Counted from the first letter of the stretch, positions 18,155-26,061 are shown. The stretch is DNA of 34,199 nt from an uncultured Aquimarina sp. (GCA_937951135.1 CALFCI010000119.1:1-34199), one strand, 5' to 3'. The notes: a model not told the origin generated them from the sequence alone. A program made the numbers and translations.

Positions 18155-18562
18155 CTAAAACTTAATGGGTATCCTATGATTTTTAGACCAACTCCATTGT
18201 TCAATGCCCATTCCAATGCTTCCTCCAACAGTATAGCATAACAAATCACTCCAAAGAAACCCCTGTCCTAAAACTAGTTTCCCTATACTTGTGTCTCTAA
18301 TACTATTGATCCAATCGGCATCATAACACTGTAAAACTTCTATACCATAACACAGCAGTACGGCAATATACATGACATACAATGATGAAGTATTTGGCCA
18401 TAGAAATCCAACAATTAAAAACACTAGTATTGCATATAAGGTATCTCCTAAATATGGATATATCAGTTCGGGTATGATCTGTGTTCTAGAAAATAGTCCC
18501 AATCCTATAGTAAGAACTATATAACAGAAGTACATAATTCTATTTCTACACATAGCAATCAT
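18155..18562 (-). CDS. DUF2809 family membrane protein
   Basis: A 135-residue integral membrane protein of the DUF2809 family, function unknown. The family pattern is clear: R-N-R near the start, G-L-G-L-F-S-R (about 19-25), Y-L-G-D-T-L-Y-A-I-L-V-F-L (37-49), I-E-V-L-Q-C-Y-D-A-D-W-I near 74-85 and a terminal L-G-Q-G-F-L-W-S-D-L-L-C-Y. About four transmembrane helices are present. A second ATG three codons in is an equally good start. It lies 41 bp after the PAS-domain gene, so the two may be co-transcribed. Confidence 0.88.
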   Translation of the reverse strand: MIAMCRNRIMYFCYIVLTIGLGLFSRTQIIPELIYPYLGDTLYAILVFLIVGFLWPNTSSLYVMYIAVLLCYGIEVLQCYDADWINSIRDTSIGKLVLGQGFLWSDLLCYTVGGSIGMGIEQWSWSKNHRIPIKF

Positions 18563-18603
18563 AGGAAGATAATATCGTATAAAATATTTTACGTGTGTAA
18601 AAA

Positions 18604-19119
18604 TTATGCTACTTTCTCAAAAGCGATATAATTCACAAAATTTCCTTTTTTATCATATACAGGATACCCCTTAATTTCACATTCATAGATAGAACTATCT
18701 TTTCTGTAATTCAATATGGTATATTCAAAGGGCTTTTCTTCGCTTACTGCTGTCCTAATTTTATTTGAAGTTTCCATACATGTTCCTGGCCCTTGAAACA
18801 TTTTAGGTGATTTACCGATAACTTCTTCTGGTGTATATCCGTTCATCTTCGTCATATTCTGAGATGCATATACAATAGAAAGTTTTGGAGTGGTAATGAC
18901 AATTGTAGATTTTTTGTTTATAAGTTCATTGTAATAATCCCTCTCCATATCCCAATCTTTTGTTAGTTTTCTCAAGAGACTAAAATCTTCCTTATGGCTC
19001 ATTACAAATGCATATTGAGCACTATGCAAATCCCATGAAGATAATGGTAATACGGCACTAGATACTGCACTTTTATAATAAGATAACATCATCGTGTCAT
19101 AATCATTCAACTCTTTCAT
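18604..19119 (-). CDS. LOV-like PAS domain protein lacking the photoactive cysteine
   Basis: A 171-residue cytoplasmic protein with a helical N-terminal part (about 1-70) and one PAS domain (about 72-171). The PAS core, N-G-Y-T-P-E-E-V-I-G-K-S-P-K-M-F-Q-G-P-G-T, follows the LOV-domain pattern in which flavin photosensors have G-x-N-C-R-F-L-Q-G-P. Here the Cys position is Pro, so no flavin-cysteine adduct can form; the protein either binds another ligand, works without a photocycle, or acts in protein contacts. There is no output domain (no kinase, GGDEF or HTH), so it would signal through a partner. A TATCTTTG element is 15 bp upstream of the ATG. DUF2809 follows at 41 bp. Confidence 0.85.
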   Translation of the reverse strand: MKELNDYDTMMLSYYKSAVSSAVLPLSSWDLHSAQYAFVMSHKEDFSLLRKLTKDWDMERDYYNELINKKSTIVITTPKLSIVYASQNMTKMNGYTPEEVIGKSPKMFQGPGTCMETSNKIRTAVSEEKPFEYTILNYRKDSSIYECEIKGYPVYDKKGNFVNYIAFEKVA

Positions 19120-19134
19120 TCACTAACTTTTCAA

Positions 19135-19142
19135 CAAAGATA
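19135..19142 (-). promoter_or_regulatory. Probable promoter of the PAS gene, -7 element
   Basis: The minus strand reads TATCTTTG, 15 bp upstream of the start codon, implying a leader of about 10 nt. No TTG is present at the best -33 spacing. Confidence 0.45.
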
Positions 19143-19285
19143 ATAGAATCTTACCAAAAACTACTTTCAACAAAGGTTAATAATTTACTAATTCACGCTA
19201 ACATCGCATGCTATCTCGTAATATATCGCTTAAGTTGTTTTTTAACACTACCTCTTTTCACACACTAAAATAACATTTTAAGAAA

Positions 19286-21703
19286 CTACCACTTAAATTG
19301 AAGTGTCGTGTACCAGGTTAATGGTTCTGCAGGTATAATTCCAGGGCCTGGATACCCAGAGGCTCGTTGTGTAAAATAACTTTCATCTAATACATTATTT
19401 ATTCCTGCTTCTAATTTAAACCATTTATAGGTATATGATAGGGATACATCTACTACATTATAAGATGGTATTGGGCCAATGACACCAGTTATATCAGAAC
19501 CCGAAGCGTTTGAAGCATCTGTAAACTGATCTGATAAATGTGAATACTGAATACTTGTAATTAAATTTTTATACCCAAATTTCAATCCTGTTTTGAAATT
19601 CAAATTCGGCACAAACTCAACTTCATTATCTGTTTCTTCATATTTAGAATTCACCAACGATGTATTTGCAAACCAATTAAAAGAAATATCTTTACTATTG
19701 GATAACACTAATTTATTTAGATTCACATCAACCAAAGATTCTACACCGTAAATCACTGCATCACCAACATTGGTTCTAAAGTTTTTTACCCCTCCATCAG
19801 GTTGCGCTTGCTGCAATACTCCTATTCTATCCTTATAAAACAATCCAAAGACACCTACATCATACGAAATGAGTTCATTAATCTGACCACGGGTTCCCAA
19901 ATCTAAAGTGAATCCAGACTCATCGGTAATATCATCATCGATTTTAAAAGAGGGATTTACGATATTGATATCAGAAAATGTGACTGATCTGTAATTCTCA
20001 GAAGCATTAGCGTATACTTCCAGTCCTTCCAAAGGCTTATAACTTGCTCCTAAACCTAGAAGCACGAAAGAACGTTCAAAACTTCTATTATCTGGAATAA
20101 TTTCATCTAAAATCACATTACCTGCATTATCACTATTGATGCGTCTAAAAGCTCCTTCTGTTTCCGTTTTTATATATTCAAATCTAAATCCTGGGGTAAC
20201 AGATATCTGATCTGAAATCTGAAATACGTTTTCACCAAATACAGCTACATTCAAATTTGGAAATTCAAAATCAGATTGATTTGGATACTCTGGAAATTGT
20301 TCAGAAACTAATCTAAAATCAGCATCTGTTCCATTGGTACCAGGCCCTTGCTGTGCATCATTATTGGCTTGATAGTATTTTGTCCCTAATAAAAATGTAG
20401 ATTCTTGTTGAAAAAGGGTATACTTGGATACAATCCTAGCTTCTGCGCCAAAGTTTACAAATGTACCTTTAATTAAATCCCTAGCAGCAGTCAAATCATC
20501 TGCTTGATCTACTCTATTGATTCTAAACCCTAAAGCATCTCTTGAAGCATCCAATCCAAAAAGCTGAAGACTTACATCTGTTTTTTCTGAAAATTTATGT
20601 TCTAATCGAAGTGCATATAATTTCCAATTGACTTCAAACCAATTTCGAGTTCGGTTACTTTGTGTAGGATCTTCTTCAAAAAGCTTATCATTTAGCCCTC
20701 CCGGTTGTTGCGCTAAATAACTAAGGTATGTAAACTCACCGGTTAATTTTGTGTTTTCTGTAAATTGATATCCGGCATGTGCATAGAAATTTTTGGAGTC
20801 AAAGGTTGAATTATCACGAAATCCATCCCCTCTTTTATAATTATAGTAGGTATAATAGCTAAACTTCCCTATTGTACCACTCAAGCTATTAAAGCTTGTA
20901 AATAAATTATAAGTCCCTAAGGATTGCCTAGATACTATTTCGATTTTTTTATGAGGATTAGGTTCCTTCATTTTAAAATTAATCAACCCTCCAAATTGTG
21001 TTCCATACTGTAATGATGCTGCTCCACGCACTACTTGTATTTCACTCAACGCTTCTGCTGGAGGCGTATAATAACTTTCGGGATACCCTAAAACATCAGC
21101 ACTAATATCGTATCCATTTTGCCGTGTATTAAAATTGGCGGTACGATTGGGATCTAATCCTCTACCTCCAATATTTAATTGTAATCCAGCAGCACTATTT
21201 TCATAAATATTTAGTCCTACTACCTGTGCATAGAGTTGTCGTGCATTATTGGACGCTAAATTTCCTATTGCATTTTCTAAAAGAATAACTTCTGTCTTTT
21301 TACCCGCATATATTGCAGTACCTTCTACTGGCTTTAATTGCTGTAATCCAAATATTTTCTTTTTTCGCTCTATGATCAATACCTCAGAAAGTATACCTCC
21401 TAGAAATTCTACAGTAATGTCTAAAGTAGTATCACCCGCTACTACTGCTTTTTGTTCTTGAATCACATATTCTAAACCAAAGATCGAAATGGTATATGTT
21501 CCTTTTTCTAAATCTTTAAATTCATACCGCCCTTCCGCATCTGTGAGTACTTGTTGTCCTGTATCTTCATTATATACTTCGGCACCCACAACTATCTTAT
21601 TTTCTTGATTCTTCACTATACCCGACAAGCGATATTGACCAAAAACCGAAGTTGTTGCCATAAGTACAACAACTAGAAATATCTTATAATCCTTTAATTT
21701 CAT
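19286..21703 (-). CDS. TonB-dependent outer-membrane receptor (Fe-siderophore/citrate type)
   Basis: An 805-residue receptor that imports a ligand across the outer membrane using TonB energy. It has a signal peptide (1-22, ending V-F-G-Q), a carboxypeptidase-regulatory-like beta domain (about 24-110), and a plug domain (about 135-245) with G-R-G-L-D-P-N-R-T and I-Q-V-V-R-G-A-A-S-L-Q-Y-G-T-Q-F-G-G. A 22-strand-type barrel follows, ending in an aromatic C-terminus (L-Q-F-K-W), the usual outer-membrane signal. The plug resembles FecA-like receptors. The ATG overlaps the end of the HTTM gene by 20 bp, so translation is coupled. The imelysin, the operator sites and fbpABC point to iron. The exact ligand is unknown. 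Confidence 0.94.
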   Translation of the reverse strand: MKLKDYKIFLVVVLMATTSVFGQYRLSGIVKNQENKIVVGAEVYNEDTGQQVLTDAEGRYEFKDLEKGTYTISIFGLEYVIQEQKAVVAGDTTLDITVEFLGGILSEVLIIERKKKIFGLQQLKPVEGTAIYAGKKTEVILLENAIGNLASNNARQLYAQVVGLNIYENSAAGLQLNIGGRGLDPNRTANFNTRQNGYDISADVLGYPESYYTPPAEALSEIQVVRGAASLQYGTQFGGLINFKMKEPNPHKKIEIVSRQSLGTYNLFTSFNSLSGTIGKFSYYTYYNYKRGDGFRDNSTFDSKNFYAHAGYQFTENTKLTGEFTYLSYLAQQPGGLNDKLFEEDPTQSNRTRNWFEVNWKLYALRLEHKFSEKTDVSLQLFGLDASRDALGFRINRVDQADDLTAARDLIKGTFVNFGAEARIVSKYTLFQQESTFLLGTKYYQANNDAQQGPGTNGTDADFRLVSEQFPEYPNQSDFEFPNLNVAVFGENVFQISDQISVTPGFRFEYIKTETEGAFRRINSDNAGNVILDEIIPDNRSFERSFVLLGLGASYKPLEGLEVYANASENYRSVTFSDINIVNPSFKIDDDITDESGFTLDLGTRGQINELISYDVGVFGLFYKDRIGVLQQAQPDGGVKNFRTNVGDAVIYGVESLVDVNLNKLVLSNSKDISFNWFANTSLVNSKYEETDNEVEFVPNLNFKTGLKFGYKNLITSIQYSHLSDQFTDASNASGSDITGVIGPIPSYNVVDVSLSYTYKWFKLEAGINNVLDESYFTQRASGYPGPGIIPAEPLTWYTTLQFKW

Positions 21704-23042
21704 CTGTAAATGGAATAATCCATGCTTTATGTTTAAATGATTCCTTTTGCTGCCCTAAATCTACTCTAGGATCAATATATTCGGTACTCAATCTACCGTT
21801 TAATGCTACATAACTTTCTACAAACACTTGTACATTTTGATGACCATCATTCTCAAAATGAGCTTTTAAATAGTGTGCGTATTCTAATATAAAATCAGGC
21901 TGTATTGCCATCTGTTTTTGCTGAAAAGCGGTCAAAAAGTCGTCATTATCTACATAAAAACGTTTTCCTGTAGCTTTATCTACAATCTTAAAATTAGCAT
22001 ATCCAGCTTTCTCCATCAACATGACTCTCCAAGAAAACCGATAGCCTTCTTCTGTCCAAAACAACTCTCCTGGATAGCATAAATAACGAAACGGCAAAAG
22101 TAATTGAATTCCAAAGAATACCAATACAACCCCGCCACAGATTTTATACCAAAATGATGAATCCTCTAACGATTTTGAGGTATTAAATGATACCAACGAA
22201 ATTCGAAAATACTTGGATATGATCTCTAAAATTTTAGTATGCATAGTAGCATCAAAAAACACTAAAGCACTTACGATCATAATGTATGGAAACATCCCTA
22301 TTGGAAATAATACTCGAGTGAGTAAATGAAAAACTATAACCGCTACAAATCCCATAGGCCTTGTTTTACGATACCATAGTAAAAAAGGAATAGTCAAATC
22401 GTACAAAGCTCCACTGTAACTAAAGGCATAATGCACCCATTCTTGCTGTAATAACTCACCAATAAGAGGAATGTCATATTTAGAAGGCAACCAAATTTTA
22501 AGCGGCATTGCTCGAATCAACCAATCGGAATTTAATTTTGATATCCCTGCATAAAAATAAACAATTCCTAAAAGCAGCTTTATACTATCAATAGTCCACC
22601 TAGGCACATATTGATATGACTTTTTCTTGGCATCAATTGAAAAATAAGCATTTGCTGGTAAAAAAATAAGAAGAAAGCTAAGAATACTTATAAAGTAGTA
22701 ATGATTTAGATACGTTGTCTTATCCATTAATTCTATATACGTAAAACTAAGAAAAAACGTGATGATCGCAATTCTATATTGATATCCAAGTGTAATAAAA
22801 ATAGTGGATATTCCACAAATTAGAAAAATAAGATAGGTATATAACCCTAACGGTTTTACAAATTCAAACCCGTAATAGGAAAAGAAAAATTTGGGTTGTA
22901 TATACAGTTTATCAATCCACCCGTAACTCCAAAACCGAATGAGACTAATGCACATCAATAGTCCAAAAAAAATACGAAAGACTGCTAATGGAGCAGTCTC
23001 TGTATACGAATTGAAATATTTATGTATGGTATGTAATCCCAT
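21684..23042 (-). CDS. HTTM-domain protein, vitamin K-dependent gamma-carboxylase homologue
   Basis: A 452-residue membrane protein. The animal enzyme GGCX uses vitamin K hydroquinone to carboxylate Glu side chains. Matching blocks in order: L-A-V-F-R-I-F-F-G-L-L-M (19-30); D-K-T-T-Y-L-N-H-Y-Y (107-116), with His114 at the place of GGCX His160; Y-F-Y-A-G-I-S-K-L-N-S-D-W (162-174), with Lys169 at the place of the catalytic base Lys218; H239 with L-F-P-I-G-M-F (245-251); then R-F-S-W-R-V-M-L near the luminal domain. The GGCX positions are from memory. The C-terminal soluble part is shorter than in animals. Start ATG 23042 gives M-G-L-H-T; the open frame upstream lacks ATG. It overlaps the receptor gene and follows the imelysin gene by 85 bp. 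The reaction it performs here is unproven. Confidence 0.9.
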   Translation of the reverse strand: MGLHTIHKYFNSYTETAPLAVFRIFFGLLMCISLIRFWSYGWIDKLYIQPKFFFSYYGFEFVKPLGLYTYLIFLICGISTIFITLGYQYRIAIITFFLSFTYIELMDKTTYLNHYYFISILSFLLIFLPANAYFSIDAKKKSYQYVPRWTIDSIKLLLGIVYFYAGISKLNSDWLIRAMPLKIWLPSKYDIPLIGELLQQEWVHYAFSYSGALYDLTIPFLLWYRKTRPMGFVAVIVFHLLTRVLFPIGMFPYIMIVSALVFFDATMHTKILEIISKYFRISLVSFNTSKSLEDSSFWYKICGGVVLVFFGIQLLLPFRYLCYPGELFWTEEGYRFSWRVMLMEKAGYANFKIVDKATGKRFYVDNDDFLTAFQQKQMAIQPDFILEYAHYLKAHFENDGHQNVQVFVESYVALNGRLSTEYIDPRVDLGQQKESFKHKAWIIPFTDEIKGL

Positions 23043-23127
23043 GGATATTATTAAGTTTTGGGTATAAGATATCAGAAGCACATATAATTCTCAATACTAT
23101 GTACTTAATACTCAATACTAATATCGA

Positions 23128-24213
23128 CTAATCCCCATCTGCATCCACAAAGTCAATAGTAATCCCCATAGCTTGTACCATATCTATTTTAAAGAATACT
23201 ACATTTTTTTGCAATTCATCATACGCTTTTAACACCGCTGTATTATCAGTACTACTTACTGCTGTAGACAAATTTGAGTCTAGAGTACTTATAGCAGTAA
23301 ATGCTGTACTAAATTGTGTATTAATTAATGTACTTAACCCTGGTGCTTCTGTTGATAATGCATCAATATACGTTTTAAACGTTTTGTTAAAAATATTTTG
23401 CATTGCTTCTAGATTCGCAACTAATAACGTTTTAGAAAGATCTCCTTTATAAAACGCCTCTACTTTATCCTCTAATATGTCATTAGAAAACACTCCAGCA
23501 GGAATACCTACTTTACCAGCACGTAAATGCTTTTCATAATGAAAAATATAGTCATTTACGATTTTATCTACTGAGCTTGTTGCTGAAGAACCACTATTAT
23601 TTACAAAAGTATCTCGATACCCTGAAGTCCAAGACGTCAATACTTCTGTAGTTAATGCTTCTATTCTATTGACTAAAGCAGTTAAATACGCTTTATATTT
23701 AGTTGCTGCCTCATTAGTGGTATAAAACTCAACAATTGCTGCATCTGTAGTTCCTAAACCATTAATCATGTAGTCTAATGCTCCTAAACCTTGCTCATCC
23801 TGCAATGATATAGAAGTAAAGTCATAAGACCCTGAAGCAATATTACTCTCAATGTTAGTTGCATTTACAGGAAAAACATTGATAAAGTTTCGATAGGATA
23901 CCTCTTCTGCTTTGCCAATTTCAAACATACTAACAGATTGCCATGAGATATAAGCCGTTTGCCATGCTGATCTTAAACTCATCAAATTAACTGTCGTAGC
24001 ATCAGTAGTAAAACTAGTTGTAGCTGTTTTTAATGCTTGAACATCAGCAGTAAACTTTTGGTAAGAAGGCACGATAATATCATCTGCCATAGTCACCAAC
24101 ATTGCTTTTCGATCGAATCCTTGTGCTACTGGCCCTTCTTCATTCTCATTATCTGAACCACAAGCGGTTACTATCAGTACCAAACCTAAAACCAAACCTA
24201 AAATCTTCTTCAT
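23128..24213 (-). CDS. Imelysin-like (peptidase M75 family) lipoprotein
   Basis: A 361-residue surface or periplasmic lipoprotein with lipobox V-T-A-C18. The imelysin/IrpA/EfeO-C fold is all-helical and linked to iron uptake in several bacteria. The family element L-R-S-A-W-Q-T-A-Y-I-S-W-Q is at 80-92. The usual G-x-H-x-x-E motif appears at 142-147 as G-L-G-A-L-D, so the His is Gly and the Glu is Asp. A second conserved block, H-Y-E-K-H-L-R-A-G-K-V-G-I-P-A-G, is near 225-240. The tail is acidic (D-F-V-D-A-D-G-D). Its own TACATTTG element lies 32 bp upstream of the ATG, right after a terminator. It is followed by the HTTM gene. The fold call is good; no protease activity is implied. Confidence 0.88.
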   Translation of the reverse strand: MKKILGLVLGLVLIVTACGSDNENEEGPVAQGFDRKAMLVTMADDIIVPSYQKFTADVQALKTATTSFTTDATTVNLMSLRSAWQTAYISWQSVSMFEIGKAEEVSYRNFINVFPVNATNIESNIASGSYDFTSISLQDEQGLGALDYMINGLGTTDAAIVEFYTTNEAATKYKAYLTALVNRIEALTTEVLTSWTSGYRDTFVNNSGSSATSSVDKIVNDYIFHYEKHLRAGKVGIPAGVFSNDILEDKVEAFYKGDLSKTLLVANLEAMQNIFNKTFKTYIDALSTEAPGLSTLINTQFSTAFTAISTLDSNLSTAVSSTDNTAVLKAYDELQKNVVFFKIDMVQAMGITIDFVDADGD

Positions 24214-24244
24214 CTTATTTTTATTTATTCTTAATAAAGTGGTG

Positions 24245-24252
24245 CAAATGTA
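24245..24252 (-). promoter_or_regulatory. Internal promoter of the imelysin gene, -7 element
   Basis: The minus strand reads TACATTTG, matching TAnnTTTG. Its first T is the last T of the preceding terminator's U-tract. The ATG is 32 bp downstream. Confidence 0.5.
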
Positions 24253-24294
24253 AAAAAAGAGGCGTTAGTATTATAATATTAACCCTCTTTTTTT
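24252..24294 (-). terminator. Terminator between the DUF4856 and imelysin genes
   Basis: AAAAAAAGAGG at 24252-24262 pairs with CCTCTTTTTTT at 24284-24294, with further pairing inside (GTTA/TAAC). On the minus strand seven T's end the structure. It begins 18 bp after the DUF4856 stop. Partial readthrough would let the lipoprotein be made in excess over the downstream genes. Confidence 0.75.
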
Positions 24295-24311
24295 ACGGTA
24301 TTGTGTTTTGT

Positions 24312-25556
24312 TTAGCTTCCTGCTTGCACCACAGTAAAATCAAATTGCGCTGCAATAGTTTCTGAAATCGTTTGTAATGTTGCTGGAGTAACATCCCATA
24401 AACCGTTAGTTCCTGCCATTAACTGGTCTAGTAATGCCTGAGTTTCAGTTCGTGTAAAATATGGAGCATCTCCTGTAATTTTTCTTGTAAACTGTAAGCT
24501 ATAGATAAAACCATATCCTTCAGACAAATCATGGAAAGCACTTGCATAATCTACCGTAGAAGCTTCTAAAACTGCTTTACCTTGTTGTAAATAATATACC
24601 GCTCTAATCGCAATAACTTTAGAAATTTCGGTTCTAATAATCGCTGCCTGTGCATCACGTACTTCGTAATTCTTTGCTACGATAGCTGCTCTACCCAATT
24701 TAAACGCATCAAAAATTGTTGCTGCAATTCCAGCAAAATCAGTATCACCTTCTACACGACCGATATATTTATTTAAGAAACTATCATCATCTCCAATCGT
24801 AGCATTAGGATCTGTAGCATCTACAGAAGCACCATATACATATCCATAAGCCTCATCCCATTTGTGCTCCATAGTTGTATATGTCTTTCCTTCTGCTACA
24901 GTTCCCGCATCATTATTTGCTCGGTTATCCGCTTCATCCAACACTGCTGTACCTAAATAATTATTGAGTGCTTGATCAGCCATCAATCCTCCTATTAACC
25001 CTTTAGCAAAAGCTTGATTTAATTCTAATCCTTTAGCCGTAACATAACGATTACTACCTCCACCTGCTTCTTGTAATACTCCTGCTGTACCAGCTACTGC
25101 GGTAGTCATCCAATTTGGAAAAACTTCAGTTACCTGACCTGTAATCCAACTGTCAAATTCAGTTTTAATCGCTGCTGCATCTGTTACATTAGCACTAAAA
25201 AAATCTTTAGATGCTGCCACTTTACTTCGTATACTCTTATCTGATGCGTTTAAATCTGCGTCACTAAAATCATTGGCTTCTTCTTCATGCGCAAACATCG
25301 CATTTAATAGTATTTCTGTTTTGCTATTATCCTTTAATGCACTTGCTAATTCTTCTGCCATTGCAATACGCGTCGTTTGCCCTCCAAAACTTACAGAACT
25401 AGCTCCATCGCGCTCAAAAGTATAGGATAGTGGAGCTTCTACTGTTGGAATTATTGGAACTGAATCATCGTCAGAAGAACAAGAGGCGATTAGTAAAGCT
25501 CCTAATACCATTGCTGACTTTGCAATATGGGTCATTTTAAAATTGGTAATTTTCAT
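24312..25556 (-). CDS. DUF4856 lipoprotein
   Basis: A 414-residue lipoprotein (lipobox I-A-S-C26, then S-S-D-D-D, a surface-export-like acidic start seen in many Bacteroidota surface lipoproteins). It belongs to DUF4856, a Bacteroidota family of unknown function. Family traits: Y-T-F-E-R-D-G-A-S-S-V-S-F-G-G-Q-T-T-R near 45-63, long Ala-rich helices, and H-K-W-D-E-A-Y-G-Y near 233-241. A second ATG at codon 8 is a possible start. It is the first gene of the envelope cluster, with a TTG-N19-TATATTTG promoter and two TTATTTA-N9-TAAATAA sites. A terminator separates it from the imelysin gene. Its constant place beside an imelysin-like protein suggests joint work in binding iron or an iron carrier. 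Confidence 0.88.
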   Translation of the reverse strand: MKITNFKMTHIAKSAMVLGALLIASCSSDDDSVPIIPTVEAPLSYTFERDGASSVSFGGQTTRIAMAEELASALKDNSKTEILLNAMFAHEEEANDFSDADLNASDKSIRSKVAASKDFFSANVTDAAAIKTEFDSWITGQVTEVFPNWMTTAVAGTAGVLQEAGGGSNRYVTAKGLELNQAFAKGLIGGLMADQALNNYLGTAVLDEADNRANNDAGTVAEGKTYTTMEHKWDEAYGYVYGASVDATDPNATIGDDDSFLNKYIGRVEGDTDFAGIAATIFDAFKLGRAAIVAKNYEVRDAQAAIIRTEISKVIAIRAVYYLQQGKAVLEASTVDYASAFHDLSEGYGFIYSLQFTRKITGDAPYFTRTETQALLDQLMAGTNGLWDVTPATLQTISETIAAQFDFTVVQAGS

Positions 25557-25561
25557 ATAAA

Positions 25562-25585
25562 TTTATTTAGACTAACTATAAATAA
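25562..25585. promoter_or_regulatory. Candidate iron-regulator operator, downstream copy at DUF4856
   Basis: TTATTTA (25563-25569), spacer GACTAACTA, TAAATAA (25579-25585). It lies in the untranslated leader, between the -7 element and the start codon. Confidence 0.6.
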
Positions 25586-25600
25586 CTTGTAATTTTCGTG

Positions 25601-25630
25601 CAAATATACGAATCACTTCTCGTTACGCAA
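25601..25630 (-). promoter_or_regulatory. Promoter of the DUF4856 lipoprotein gene
   Basis: On the minus strand TTG (25630-25628), a 19-bp spacer and TATATTTG (25608-25601) match the Bacteroidota consensus in both boxes and in spacing. It is the best promoter in the window. One operator copy abuts the TTG on the upstream side and another lies just after the transcription start. Confidence 0.75.
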
Positions 25631-25631
25631 A

Positions 25632-25656
25632 TTTATTTATATTAAATCTAAATAAA
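25632..25656. promoter_or_regulatory. Candidate iron-regulator operator, upstream copy at DUF4856
   Basis: TTATTTA (25633-25639), 9-bp spacer TATTAAATC, TAAATAA (25649-25655). It ends next to the -33 box. Read on the other strand, its spacer GATTTAATA resembles GATCTATTT of the fbpA site. Confidence 0.6.
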
Positions 25657-25710
25657 AATAAACACTTCTTTATTTTTTAACCTGAGTTCGACATAACCCT
25701 AAATGTTTAA

Positions 25711-25812
25711 AAACCGTCAGATCGATTTCTACAAAGGAACAAGCTTTTTGTAATGAAATGAAAAAAAAATAGCTTGCACCTTTGTAGAAAGGGGTATCGA
25801 GATCAGTCTTTT
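25711..25812. repeat. Long imperfect palindrome
   Basis: Arms at 25726-25745 and 25771-25790 match at 18 of 20 positions (TTTCTACAAAGG-nn-CAAGCT) around a 25-base AT-rich loop. Outer GATCGA and TCGAGATC segments extend the symmetry with gaps. No T-run follows at a terminator-like distance. Confidence 0.7.
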
Positions 25813-25887
25813 TCTAGCAAAAATCACTATTCTCGATACAATTCTCCTCCGTCGAATTACTCGAATTGACGTGATTTTCTTAAATTC

Positions 25888-25963
25888 TATCATATAGCTA
25901 ATTTTTATTTTTGTTATCCATATAGACAATATGCGTGCGCCCATTGATGAAATGAGTTCGATT
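25888..25963 (+). repeat. 76-bp dispersed repeat, copy B
   Basis: It starts TATCATAT and ends GAGTTCGATT like copy A. The core CATAT-AGACA-ATATG forms a small hairpin. Confidence 0.8.
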
Positions 25964-26061
25964 TAAATAATACTTATACTATATCTTAATTCGTAAAGCA
26001 AACCTCATCTCCCAGAGGGAGAAGGAACTAAAAATAGTAGTAATTCAATTTAACAATACCC

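Noticed and set aside
25729..25944. Minus-strand open frame of 71 codons upstream of the DUF4856 gene
   Set aside because: It crosses a long palindrome and a dispersed repeat, is Ile/Arg-rich and has no signal or domain.
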